DNA from: VYFG01 sp965204165
Lineage (GTDB): Bacteria; Pseudomonadota; Gammaproteobacteria; Arenicellales; Poriferihabitantaceae
Assembly (NCBI GenBank): GCA_965204165.1
Contig: OZ241969.1
Span: 620,001-684,000, forward strand
Direction of reading: 5' to 3'
Length of the DNA: 64,000 nt
The notes below the pieces were generated by a model. That model was given only the letters and a program-made list of their open reading frames with translations. It searched no databases and was not told the origin of the DNA. Below are positions 44,994 to 53,782 of the stretch, piece by piece. How positions within the stretch are numbered: position 1 is the stretch's first letter; each line of letters begins with the position of its first letter. The translations under genes and the position numbers were made by a program.

Positions 44994-45704
44994 TCAGTGG
45001 ATTCGCCCGAGGAAGTTTTCGAACAAGGCCCGGGAGTTCGACTGGAAGTCCTCCCGGTGCCGGTCCGCCTCGGACTGCATGTGCAGGAGCGCCCCCTGGC
45101 CACAGGCCTTTTCCAGGGCGGTAGCGTATTCCGGCACCTCGCCCCATTCCGCCACGGTGGTATCCGTGATCTCGATGTGGAACTGCACCGACGCCGCGCG
45201 CTCTCCCAGGGCCATGGCATTGACCGGGCAGGCGTCCGAGCGCGCGAGGATGACGGCACCGGGGGGCGGGGCGGTCACTTCCGCGGAATGCCACTGCAGG
45301 GACATGATACTGCGCCGGCAATTCCGGAAGAACCAGTGCTCCCGGCCCGGCCCGGTCAGCTCCACGGGCATCACGCCGATCTCCGGCGTCGCCGCGGGGC
45401 CGACCTCGCCGCCCATGGCGGCGGCCAGCAGCTGGTGGCCCAGGCAGAAGCCCAGGTAGGGCCGGTCGGCGCCCACCCATTCCCGGATCGCCGCCATTTC
45501 CGGCTCGAGCCAGGGGTGCTCCGACACCTGCCAGACGTCCATGGGGCCGCCCATCACCAGCAGGGCGTCATAGCCGTCGAGACGGGGAATGTCGCCGCCG
45601 GCATCCAGTTCCACGGTGTCCCAGTCGACCCCCGCCTCCCGCATGAGGTCGCGGAAGATCCCCGGATGCTCGCAGGCGATGTGCTGGAAGACGAGGAATT
45701 TCAT
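44994..45704 (-). CDS. Class I glutamine amidotransferase-like protein (GuaA-type domain)
   Basis: This 236-residue protein has 'LLVMGGPMDVWQ', the nucleophile elbow 'YLGFCLGHQLLAA' with the catalytic Cys, and a His/Glu pair in 'VQFHIEITD'. It lacks a synthetase domain, like many stand-alone GATases of unknown acceptor, some of which act on glutamyl amides. The start overlaps the end of the nicotinamidase gene by 4 bp, so the two are co-translated. Confidence 0.85.
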   Translation of the reverse strand: MKFLVFQHIACEHPGIFRDLMREAGVDWDTVELDAGGDIPRLDGYDALLVMGGPMDVWQVSEHPWLEPEMAAIREWVGADRPYLGFCLGHQLLAAAMGGEVGPAATPEIGVMPVELTGPGREHWFFRNCRRSIMSLQWHSAEVTAPPPGAVILARSDACPVNAMALGERAASVQFHIEITDTTVAEWGEVPEYATALEKACGQGALLHMQSEADRHREDFQSNSRALFENFLGRIH

Positions 45705-46333
45705 GCCGGTCCGGCCGGGAGGGCTTCGACAACGCTGACGCCCGCCGACCGCATCACGTCCACCTGGGCGGCAAGGGATCCGTCCAGGTCGATGGCGCGG
45801 CAGGCTTCCAGCACCACCGTGACATCGAACCCGAGCGAGGCGGCGTCGACGGCGGACCAGGCCACGCAGAAGTCCGTCGCAAGGCCCCCGAGCACCAGCC
45901 TGCGGATCCCCCGGCTGTCCAGGTAACCCCGCAGCCCGGTCACGGTCTCGCGGTCGTTCTCGAAAAACGCCGAGTAGCTGTCGATCCCGGGACGGAACCC
46001 CTTGCGGACCACCATCTGGGCGCGGCTGTCGTCCAGGTCGGGATGGAACGCGGCCCCCGGGCTGCCCTGGACGCAGTGCACCGGCCAAAGCGTCTGCTCG
46101 CCGTAATCCAGCTGGATGCTCGTGAACGGCTCCGCGCCGGCATGGTTGGCGGCGAAGCTGACATGTTCCGCGGGGTGCCAGTCCTGGGTGAACACCACCG
46201 TGCCGAATTCGGGCATAATGCCGTTGATGACGGGCACCACCTGCTCGCCGCCGGCCACGGCAAGGGCGCCACCGGTGCAAAAATCATTCTGTACATCCAC
46301 TACAATGAGCGCGGTATCGTCGGGGCGGATCAT
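45701..46333 (-). CDS. pncA: Nicotinamidase / pyrazinamidase-like isochorismatase-family hydrolase
   Basis: This 210-residue protein carries the catalytic triad: Asp in 'IVVDVQNDFCTGG', Lys in 'VVRKGFRPG', Cys in 'GGLATDFCVAWS'. The metal site 'TQDWHPAEHVSF' is also present, as in PncA. It hydrolyses nicotinamide to nicotinate and ammonia in NAD salvage. I use the ATG at 46333; the frame is open beyond it. It diverges from the membrane-protein gene. Confidence 0.9.
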   Translation of the reverse strand: MIRPDDTALIVVDVQNDFCTGGALAVAGGEQVVPVINGIMPEFGTVVFTQDWHPAEHVSFAANHAGAEPFTSIQLDYGEQTLWPVHCVQGSPGAAFHPDLDDSRAQMVVRKGFRPGIDSYSAFFENDRETVTGLRGYLDSRGIRRLVLGGLATDFCVAWSAVDAASLGFDVTVVLEACRAIDLDGSLAAQVDVMRSAGVSVVEALPAGPA

Positions 46334-46429
46334 GATCGGTAGTCGTGCCGGGCCAACCGGCATTATACCCAACCCGCGTTCCTGCGAGCCCGCCGCGCCC
46401 CGTTTCCCCCGCCTCCTTCCGGGTTCGCC

Positions 46430-47908
46430 ATGAACGCAGGCATCGGGCGCTTCTCGCAGCGGATCCTCCTGGCGGCGGCCGCCATGGCGGCGCCCGTGAC
46501 CGCCATGGCCCACAGCGCCGAGCGCGGGCTGGTGATGCTGCTGCCCACCGGGTTCGCCATCACCGGGGGCGGGATCGCCGTGCTGGCCTCCTTCCTGCTG
46601 CTGGCCCTGGCGCCGCGGCGCCTGCTCGGGCGGATCATCGCTGCCCGGCTGCCCCTGTGGACCCAGCGGACGATCTCGCCGCTGGTCCCGAGCCTGGTGT
46701 CGTTCGCCGTGCTGTCGACGCTGGTCCTCGCCGGCTTCACCGCCAGCGAGGATCCGCTGGCCAACCCGCTTCCGCTCACCATCTGGACCCTGTGGTGGGT
46801 GGGATTCACCCTGCTGCAGTTCCTGGTGGGTGATCTCTGGAAATGGTGCAACCCCTGGTATGCCCCTGGCCGGCTGGCGGCGGCGCTGGGCTGGCCGGCG
46901 AAGGCGCCCCTGACCCTGCCGGCAGGCCTCGGCTACCTCCCCGCCCTGTTGCTGTTTTTCGGTTTCGCCTGGTTCGAACTGGTCCATGCGGCGCCGGAGG
47001 ACCCGGCGGGGCTGGCCGCCGCGGTCCTGGTGTACTGGGCGATCACATTCGCCGGCATCCTGGCATTCGGGTACCGTGACTGGATGCACCGGGCGGAGCC
47101 CTTTGCCATCTTCTTCCGCCTGGTGGGGAACTGCTCGCCGCTGCTGCGGGAACCCGTGGAGGGAGAAAGCGGGGACCCGGCCGCAGGGCCGGGCCGCGTC
47201 CGGGTTTCCCTGGGCTGGCCGGGCCAGGGCTTTCTGCGCCAGGCGCCCCTGCCCTGGACCGGCATGCTGTTCGTGCTGCTTGCGCTCAGCAGCAACTCCT
47301 TCGACGGGCTGTCGAGAACCTTCGCCTGGCTGGCGCTGGGCGGCATCAACCCGCTGGAATTCCCTGGGCGCAGCGCGGTCACCGGCTTCAACACCGCGGG
47401 GCTGGCGGGCGCGTTCGTGGCGCTTGCCCTGCTGTTCCTGGTAGCCGTGATGCTGGGCCGGTCCGCCGGTCCCGGGGGCCCCGAACGGCCCGCCCCGGGA
47501 GCGATGGCGGGAAGGCTGGTCTACTCCATCGTACCCATCGCGGTGGCGTTCCACATCGCCCACTACCTGACCCAGCTCATGGTAAACGGCCAGTACGCGC
47601 TGCGGGCGTTTGCCGACCCGTTCGCGCTCGGATGGAACCTGTTCGGCCTCGGCCCGGACTTCCACGTGACCACCTCGTTCCTGAACAACCTCCACAGCGT
47701 TTCCGTGATCTGGGGCTTCCAGACCGGCGTGATTGTTCTCGGACACATCATCGGGATCCTGCTCGCCCATCTCATCGCGCTGGAACTCTACGGCCGGTCG
47801 CCGGACGACACACGGGCCGCGGTACGGAGCCAGTGGTTTCTCGCGCTGCTGATGGTGGGCTACACGGTGTTCGGTCTGTGGCTCCTGTCGACCGCGTCCG
47901 TGGGTTGA
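46430..47908 (+). CDS. Polytopic membrane protein of unknown function
   Basis: This is a 492-residue protein with an N-terminal signal-like helix ending near 'AMAHSAERG' and about 10-11 further hydrophobic helices. Recognisable segments are 'FLVGDLWKWCNPWYAP' and 'FHIAHYLTQLMVNGQYALR' with His residues inside or next to helices. This pattern occurs in uncharacterised proteins that databases sometimes link to organophosphate hydrolysis, a label I would not trust. No partner genes are obvious; it precedes the thiamine locus. Confidence 0.7.
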   Translation: MNAGIGRFSQRILLAAAAMAAPVTAMAHSAERGLVMLLPTGFAITGGGIAVLASFLLLALAPRRLLGRIIAARLPLWTQRTISPLVPSLVSFAVLSTLVLAGFTASEDPLANPLPLTIWTLWWVGFTLLQFLVGDLWKWCNPWYAPGRLAAALGWPAKAPLTLPAGLGYLPALLLFFGFAWFELVHAAPEDPAGLAAAVLVYWAITFAGILAFGYRDWMHRAEPFAIFFRLVGNCSPLLREPVEGESGDPAAGPGRVRVSLGWPGQGFLRQAPLPWTGMLFVLLALSSNSFDGLSRTFAWLALGGINPLEFPGRSAVTGFNTAGLAGAFVALALLFLVAVMLGRSAGPGGPERPAPGAMAGRLVYSIVPIAVAFHIAHYLTQLMVNGQYALRAFADPFALGWNLFGLGPDFHVTTSFLNNLHSVSVIWGFQTGVIVLGHIIGILLAHLIALELYGRSPDDTRAAVRSQWFLALLMVGYTVFGLWLLSTASVG

Positions 47909-48055
47909 GCGCCGAGACGCGCTGCAGCGGCGGGCGCGTTCGATGAAGGGCCGGGGTGCCCGGCCGGCATTCCGGACTCGCCGCAAATCCCTGTACCGGG
48001 ATCCTCCTTGAAGGGATTTGTATTGCACGGCCTGAACGAATATCATCAACCTGTC

Positions 48056-48154
48056 TCAACGGGGTGCCCGCCGGACGCAGTCCGGCTGGCTGAGAGGGCC
48101 TCCAGGCCAACCCGTCGAACCTGATCCAGATCATGCTGGCGGAGGGATTGAGAT
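48056..48154 (+). ncRNA. TPP riboswitch (THI element)
   Basis: The conserved core is present in order: GGGGTGCCC, GGCTGAGAGGG, the ACCCGTCGAACCTGAT block, and GATCATGCTGGCGGAGGGA. It lies 74 bp before thiB. Binding of thiamine pyrophosphate would reduce expression of the thiBPQ importer. The distance suggests control of translation or of an early terminator; I do not see a clear T-run. Confidence 0.95.
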
Positions 48155-48227
48155 ATTGACGGTCAGGAATTCCGACCCGCTCGCCTCTCCGCACTGCTTT
48201 GACCAGACCACATCGAGGACCTGAACA

Positions 48228-49268
48228 GTGCGTAAATTCCATCAAATCCAACTTCTCCTTTTGTTCGTATGCGGTGCGGGCCTGCCCGCCCTTGCCCAGG
48301 AATCCACCGATGCGCCGGAAACGGACGCCGGACCCCCGGTCCTGACGGTATATACCTACGACTCCTTCGCTTCCGACTGGGGGCCCGGCCCGAAGGTCGA
48401 GGAGGCCTTCGAGGCCGTTTGCGAATGCGACCTCAATTTCGTCAGCGTGGACAGCTCCACCGGGATCCTGAGCCGGGTCCAGCTCGAGGGGGACACCTCT
48501 CCCGCCGACGTGGTGCTGGGCCTCGACAACAGCCAGGTGGTGGAGGCGCTGAATACCGGCCTAATCGCCCCGCACGAAGTCGATGTGCCCGCCCTGGATC
48601 TTCCGGGCGACTGGGACGATGCACACTTTCTGCCCTTCGATTTCGGGTTCTTCGCCTTCATCTACGACGAAACCCGCATGCAGGATCCGCCGGACAGTTT
48701 CGAGGCATTGCTGGAGGCGGACGACAGCATGAAAATCGTGATCCAGGACCCCCGGTCCAGCACCCCCGGACTCGGTCTCCTGCTCTGGGTGAAGGCCCTC
48801 TACAACGACCAGGCCGGGGCGGCCTGGAAGCGCCTGGCGCCGAAAATCCTGACCGTCACCAAGGGCTGGTCCGAAGCCTACGGCATGTTTCTCGAGGGGG
48901 AGGCGGACATGGTGCTCAGCTACACCACGTCGCCCGCCTATCACCAGGTCGCGGAAAACGAGACCAAGTACCGGGCCGCGGCCTTCGAGGAAGGCCATGG
49001 CATGCAGGTCGAGGTGGCGGGCATGCTGAAGAACGCCCCCAACCCGGACCTGGCGCGGCAATTTCTTGGCTTCATCCTGACCCCTGCCTTCCAGTCACTG
49101 ATTCCCACGGGGAACTGGATGTATCCCGTGGCCTTCCCCGAGGAGGGGCTGCCCGACGCCTTCAACACCCTGGTCCGGCCCAGCCGCGCACTGTCCATCA
49201 ATGCCCAGGGCGTCACCGACAACCGGCTGGACTGGATCGATGAATTCAACCAGGCGCTGAGCCAGTAA
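48228..49268 (+). CDS. thiB: Thiamine/TPP ABC importer binding protein
   Basis: This is a 346-residue periplasmic protein with a Sec signal ('HQIQLLLLFVCGAGLPALAQ'), then 'LTVYTYDSFASDWGPGPKVE', the ThiB/TbpA mature start. 'YTTSPAYHQVAENETKY' and 'PTGNWMYPV' line the ligand site in the family. It starts at GTG 48228 after the TPP riboswitch. It captures thiamine and its phosphates for ThiPQ. Confidence 0.93.
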   Translation: MRKFHQIQLLLLFVCGAGLPALAQESTDAPETDAGPPVLTVYTYDSFASDWGPGPKVEEAFEAVCECDLNFVSVDSSTGILSRVQLEGDTSPADVVLGLDNSQVVEALNTGLIAPHEVDVPALDLPGDWDDAHFLPFDFGFFAFIYDETRMQDPPDSFEALLEADDSMKIVIQDPRSSTPGLGLLLWVKALYNDQAGAAWKRLAPKILTVTKGWSEAYGMFLEGEADMVLSYTTSPAYHQVAENETKYRAAAFEEGHGMQVEVAGMLKNAPNPDLARQFLGFILTPAFQSLIPTGNWMYPVAFPEEGLPDAFNTLVRPSRALSINAQGVTDNRLDWIDEFNQALSQ

Positions 49269-49297
49269 CCTCGCCGGGACGCGTCCCGTTGCCGCGG

Positions 49298-50962
49298 ATG
49301 CCCGCAGGGGCCCTTGTAGTACGCCCGGTCGGCCGCCGGTCCGGGCCGGCAGGATTCACGGTTGCCGGGATTCTGCTGCTTCTGCTCGTCCTGGCCCTGG
49401 TGGGCGGATCCTTCGGGGGGCTGCTGTTCCATGCCGGCGAACTGCCCGTGGGCGCGGTGCTGGAAAGGCCCTATACCTGGTCCATCATCCGCTTCACCCT
49501 CTGGCAGGCCGGCCTGTCCACGCTCCTCAGCGCCGGTCTCGCCATCCCGCTGGCCCGGGCGCTCCATCGGCGCCGGGGTTTCTACGGCCGGCGCCTGCTC
49601 ATCCGGCTGACCAGCGTGTCCCTCGTGGTGCCCACCATGGTGGCGATCCTCGGCATGGTGGCGGTGCATGGCCGCAACGGCTGGGTGAACGATCTCCTGG
49701 CGTTCGCTGGCCATGCCCGGCAGGACTATCTCTACGGGCTTGCCGGAATCCTGATGACCCACGTCTTCTTCAACCTGCCCCTGGCGACGCGGCTGATGCT
49801 GAACGGACTTGCGGAAATCCCGTCGTCCCAGTGGAAACTGGCCGCGCTCTACGGCTTCCGGGACCGCGACGTGTTCCGGCTGGTGGAATGGCCCGTCCTC
49901 CGGGGGGTGATCCCGGGGGCGGCGGGCGTGGTCTTCCTGCTCTGCTTCACCAGTTTCGCCATCGTACTGTCCCTGGGCGGCGGACCGGCTGCGAGCACCC
50001 TGGAAGTGGCGATCTACCAGGCGCTGCGATTCGAGTTCGACCTCCCCAAGGCCGCGGCGCTGTCGTTGATCCAGGTCCTGTTGTGCGGCATCCTCACGGT
50101 GCTGTTCTTCTCGTTCCGGGGGGCCCCCGCCTGGGGGGCCGCCGACGCCGCGGTCATGGAAGCGGACCGGCACCGGCCGGACACCGGCGGCCTGGGGGGG
50201 CGCCTGGCCGACGCCACGGTCATCACACTGGCCGCGGTCTACCTGCTGACCCCGTTCATCGCCGTCGCCCTGGGCACACTGGACGGCCGGGGGTGGAGCA
50301 TCGTGACCGACGGGCGGTTCTGGGATGCGCTGGGCTGGTCGGTCCTCATCTCGCTGGCGGCCGGCTTCATCGCCACGGCCTCGGGGTTCTGCATGGCGTG
50401 GCTGTGCGCCGGCCTCGACCGTTCCCCGGGATGGCGGCCGCTGCGGGCACTGCCCGAACTGGTCGGCGCACTGACCCTGATCATTCCGCCGCTCACCCTG
50501 GGAGCCGGCCTTTTCCTGCTCCTGCGCCAGTACACCGACGCCTTTTCGCTCGGCCACTTCATGGTGATCGCGGTGAACGCCCTGTTCACCCTGGCATTCA
50601 CCCTGAGGGTGCTCGTTGGCCCCGTGACCAGGCAACGGCGGCGTTTCGAGAACCTGGGACGAAGCCTCGGGATGTCCGGCCTCGCGCTGTGGCGGCTGGT
50701 GTACTGGCCGGTGCTCAAGCGGCCGATCTGCTATGCCCTGGCGCTCGCCACCACCCTCGCAGCCGGGGACATGGGCGTGATCGCGCTTTTCGGCACCGAG
50801 CGGCTGAGCACGCTGCCCCTGCTGGTTTACCGGCTGCTGGGCGGCTACCGGCTGGAACAGGCTGCAGTGGCGGCGCTGTGCCTGTGCGCGCTGTGCCTGC
50901 TGCTGTTCTGGCTGCTCGAACAGCTTGCGCGGCTCGGCCGGGGGGAGGCGCGGGATGCTTGA
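49298..50962 (+). CDS. thiP: Thiamine ABC importer permease
   Basis: This 554-residue permease contains two fused BPD transmembrane domains, about 12 helices, with EAA loops 'AALYGFRDRDVFRLVEWPVL' and 'LGRSLGMSGLALWRLVYWPV'. The length and the fusion are typical of ThiP. Start is ATG 49298; a TTG nine bases upstream is also possible. It lies 29 bp after thiB and overlaps thiQ by 8 bp. Confidence 0.93.
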   Translation: MPAGALVVRPVGRRSGPAGFTVAGILLLLLVLALVGGSFGGLLFHAGELPVGAVLERPYTWSIIRFTLWQAGLSTLLSAGLAIPLARALHRRRGFYGRRLLIRLTSVSLVVPTMVAILGMVAVHGRNGWVNDLLAFAGHARQDYLYGLAGILMTHVFFNLPLATRLMLNGLAEIPSSQWKLAALYGFRDRDVFRLVEWPVLRGVIPGAAGVVFLLCFTSFAIVLSLGGGPAASTLEVAIYQALRFEFDLPKAAALSLIQVLLCGILTVLFFSFRGAPAWGAADAAVMEADRHRPDTGGLGGRLADATVITLAAVYLLTPFIAVALGTLDGRGWSIVTDGRFWDALGWSVLISLAAGFIATASGFCMAWLCAGLDRSPGWRPLRALPELVGALTLIIPPLTLGAGLFLLLRQYTDAFSLGHFMVIAVNALFTLAFTLRVLVGPVTRQRRRFENLGRSLGMSGLALWRLVYWPVLKRPICYALALATTLAAGDMGVIALFGTERLSTLPLLVYRLLGGYRLEQAAVAALCLCALCLLLFWLLEQLARLGRGEARDA

Positions 50963-51590
50963 ATGCCGCGATCTCCGGTATCGCCATTTGGGCGGCGACC
51001 ACACCATCGGCGCGGACTTCTCCCTGGAGGCCGGGCAGGGCGTCGCGCTGATGGGCCCAAGCGGTGTCGGCAAGACCACCATCCTGAACCTCATCGCCGG
51101 TTTCCTGACACCGCAGTCCGGCGAGATCGCGCTGGACGGCGTTTCCCTGCTGCCCATGGCCCCGGCCGGCAGGCCGCTGACCTACCTGTTCCAGTCCCAC
51201 AACCTGTTTCCGCACCTGAACGTGTGGGAGAACATCGCTCTCGGCATGGATCCCGGCCTGCGCATCGACAGCGCCGGTCGCGGAAGCATTCGGACGGCGC
51301 TCGGGCGGGTCGGGCTCGACGGCATGGAAAGGCGCCTGCCGACGAGCCTTTCCGGGGGCCAGCAGCAGCGGGTCGGGCTCGCGCGCTGCCTGGTGCGGCG
51401 CCGGCCGGTGCTGCTGCTGGACGAACCGTTCAGCGCCCTCGACCGGGAACTGAGGGACGACATCGCGGCCCTGATTCTCGAGTTGCAGCAGGAGCTTCGG
51501 CTGCGACTGGTGGTCTCCACCCACCAGCCTGACGATGCGGCGGCGCTGCATGCCCGCATCATCCGCCTCGAAGGCCGCCCGGGAGACTGA
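50955..51590 (+). CDS. thiQ: Thiamine ABC importer ATPase
   Basis: This 211-residue ATPase has Walker A GPSGVGKT, signature LSGGQQQRVGLARCL and Walker B LLLDEPFSALD. The short form without a C-terminal regulatory domain is typical of ThiQ. GGGGGAGG at 50941-50948 sits correctly for the ATG at 50955. It is the last gene of the riboswitch-controlled operon. Confidence 0.93.
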   Translation: MLECRDLRYRHLGGDHTIGADFSLEAGQGVALMGPSGVGKTTILNLIAGFLTPQSGEIALDGVSLLPMAPAGRPLTYLFQSHNLFPHLNVWENIALGMDPGLRIDSAGRGSIRTALGRVGLDGMERRLPTSLSGGQQQRVGLARCLVRRRPVLLLDEPFSALDRELRDDIAALILELQQELRLRLVVSTHQPDDAAALHARIIRLEGRPGD

Positions 51591-51609
51591 GGCCCGGACC
51601 CGTGCCGGA

Positions 51610-53649
51610 TCAGATCCGGGCGCCGACTTCGGCGCCCTCGCGGATCGCGCGCTCCGCGTCCACCTCGGCCGACAGGTAGGCGCCGCCCACGAGGTGCACG
51701 CGGCGTTCCCGTCCCCAGGGATTCAGTTCCTGGTACAGGCCGTTCACGGACAGCTGACCCGCGCAGATCACCACGTTGTCCACCTCGAGCAGCCTGGCCC
51801 GGCCGTCGATCTCGACATGGATGCCGCGATCATCCACCAGCGCATACCGCACGCCGCCGATCTGCTCCACCCCGCCCTGCTTCATCTTCAGCCGCAGCAC
51901 CCAGCCCGTGGTCTTGCCGAGGGTCCGGCCGAACGGCGCCGGACGGCGCTGCAGCATGTACAGTTTGCGGCGCGGCGGCGGCGTGGCCGGGGGCACGAGC
52001 GATCCGCGGGCCTCGTAGGCCGGGTCGATTCCCCATTGCCGGTACCAGCCGGCAACCTCCGCCGGCGATTCCGGCGGCGCCTCGGCGTGAAGAAGATATT
52101 CGGCGACATCGAAACCGATGCCGCCGGCGCCGACGATAGCCACCCGCCGGCCCACCTCCCTGCCCTCCCGGATCAGCTCGTCGTAACGCAGCACCATGGG
52201 GTGGTCGTGCCCGGGAAAATCCACCGGGCGGGGGCGGACGCCGGTGGCAATGACGATGTCGTCGTAGTTCTCCCGGCGCAGCGTGCTGGCATCCGCCGCC
52301 GCGCCGAGCCGGATGTCCACGCCGTGTTTCGCCAGCATCACGCGGCAGTAGCGCAGGGTCTCGCGGAAATCCTCCTTTCCCGGGATGCGCATCGCGACGT
52401 TGAACTGCCCGCCGATCTCGCCGTCACGCTCGTAAAGGGTCACCCGGTGTCCGCGCGCGGCCGCCACCAGGGCGGCGGACAGGCCGGCCGGGCCAGCTCC
52501 GACCACGGCGACGCGCTTCGCCGCAGACGCCGGCCGGTAATGCATCCTGGTCTCGTTGCAGGCCCGTGGATTGACCAGGCAGGTGGCGGTCTTGTTGTTG
52601 AAGATCCGGTCCAGGCAGGCCTGGTTGCAGCCGATGCAGGTATTGATCTCATCGCGCCGGCCCCCGGCCGCCTTCTGCACCCAGCGCGGATCGGCAAGCA
52701 GCGGCCGCGCCATCGACACCATGTCGCACCAGCCTTCCGCCAGCAGCCGTTCGGCCTGTTCCGGCATGTTGATCCGGTTGGTGGCGATCACCGGAATATC
52801 CACGCGTTCGCGGAACTTCGCCGTGATACCGGCGAAGGCGGCGTGGGGCACCGAACTCACGATGGTGGGAATGCGCGCCTCGTGCCAGCCGATGCCGGTG
52901 TTGATGAGATCGGCCCCGGCATCCTTCACGCCCTCCCCCAGCGCCACGACCTCGTCCCAATCTGAGCCGTCCTCCACGAGGTCCATCATCGACAGGCGGT
53001 AGATGATGAGGAAGCCGGGACCCGTCCGGGCGCGTACCCGGCGCAGGATTTCGAGCGCCAGCCGCGCCCGGTTGTCGAAGCTGCCGCCCCATCGGTCCGT
53101 CCGGTGATTGGTGCGGCGGCAGAGAAACTGGTTGATGAGGTAGCCCTCGGAACCCATGATTTCTACGCCGTCGTAGCCCGCGGCCCTGGCCAGCCGGGCA
53201 CAGCGGACATAGCCGCGAATCTGGCGCTCGATACCGGCTTCGTCGAGCGCCCTCGGCTCGAAGCGGTTGATGGGCGCCTTCAGTGCGGACGCCGACACGA
53301 TGTTGCGGTGATATCCGTAACGCCCCGCGTGCAGGATCTGCAGGCAGATCCTGCCGCCTTCCCGGTGCACCGCCCGGGTGATCCGGCGGTGATTGGGCAG
53401 GTCGAGCACGCTGTTGAGCGTGCCGGCCAGCGGCCCCAGCCAGCCCTCCCGGTTGGGACTGATCCCGCCGGTGACCATGAGGCCCGGCCCGCCGCCACTC
53501 GCCCGCTCGGCAAAGTAGGCGGCGAGCCTGCCGTAATTCCAGAACCGGTCCTCGAGACCGGTGTGCATGGAACCCATGACAATCCGGTTGGGCAGCACGA
53601 GTCCGCCCACCGGCAGGGGGCTGAAAATCGCCGGGAAGGTGTCCGTCAT
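51610..53649 (-). CDS. fadH: 2,4-dienoyl-CoA reductase-like iron-sulfur flavoenzyme (FadH type)
   Basis: This 679-residue protein has an N-terminal old-yellow-enzyme barrel ('LPNRIVMGSMHTGLED'), a 4Fe-4S site ('CIGCNQACLDRIF' with a further Cys after it), and a C-terminal FAD/NADPH part ('VAVVGAGPAGLSAALVAAA', 'VAIVGAGGIGFDVAEYL'). The architecture and length match bacterial FadH, which reduces 2,4-dienoyl-CoA in the breakdown of unsaturated fatty acids. The active-site Tyr/His region 'HAGRYGYH' is conserved. It stands alone. Confidence 0.9.
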   Translation of the reverse strand: MTDTFPAIFSPLPVGGLVLPNRIVMGSMHTGLEDRFWNYGRLAAYFAERASGGGPGLMVTGGISPNREGWLGPLAGTLNSVLDLPNHRRITRAVHREGGRICLQILHAGRYGYHRNIVSASALKAPINRFEPRALDEAGIERQIRGYVRCARLARAAGYDGVEIMGSEGYLINQFLCRRTNHRTDRWGGSFDNRARLALEILRRVRARTGPGFLIIYRLSMMDLVEDGSDWDEVVALGEGVKDAGADLINTGIGWHEARIPTIVSSVPHAAFAGITAKFRERVDIPVIATNRINMPEQAERLLAEGWCDMVSMARPLLADPRWVQKAAGGRRDEINTCIGCNQACLDRIFNNKTATCLVNPRACNETRMHYRPASAAKRVAVVGAGPAGLSAALVAAARGHRVTLYERDGEIGGQFNVAMRIPGKEDFRETLRYCRVMLAKHGVDIRLGAAADASTLRRENYDDIVIATGVRPRPVDFPGHDHPMVLRYDELIREGREVGRRVAIVGAGGIGFDVAEYLLHAEAPPESPAEVAGWYRQWGIDPAYEARGSLVPPATPPPRRKLYMLQRRPAPFGRTLGKTTGWVLRLKMKQGGVEQIGGVRYALVDDRGIHVEIDGRARLLEVDNVVICAGQLSVNGLYQELNPWGRERRVHLVGGAYLSAEVDAERAIREGAEVGARI

Positions 53650-53782
53650 GAGCCCTGTGCCTGAAGATTCATTGTCGTTGGAAAGTCATATTGTATCGTT
53701 ATCGTGATGCCCCGACGCTTGGACCGCCCAGGGGTTTGCCCTACACTCGCCGCCCCTCTCACGCCGGCCGGTTTCCCGCACC

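Noticed and set aside
46334..48049. Upstream extension of the nicotinamidase frame by more than 500 codons
   Set aside because: The extension is antisense to the polytopic membrane-protein gene; the PncA N-terminus matches the ATG at 46333.
48941..51157. Open frame of 738 codons on the minus strand
   Set aside because: Antisense to thiB, thiP and thiQ, Gln/Arg/Gly-rich and without recognisable domains.
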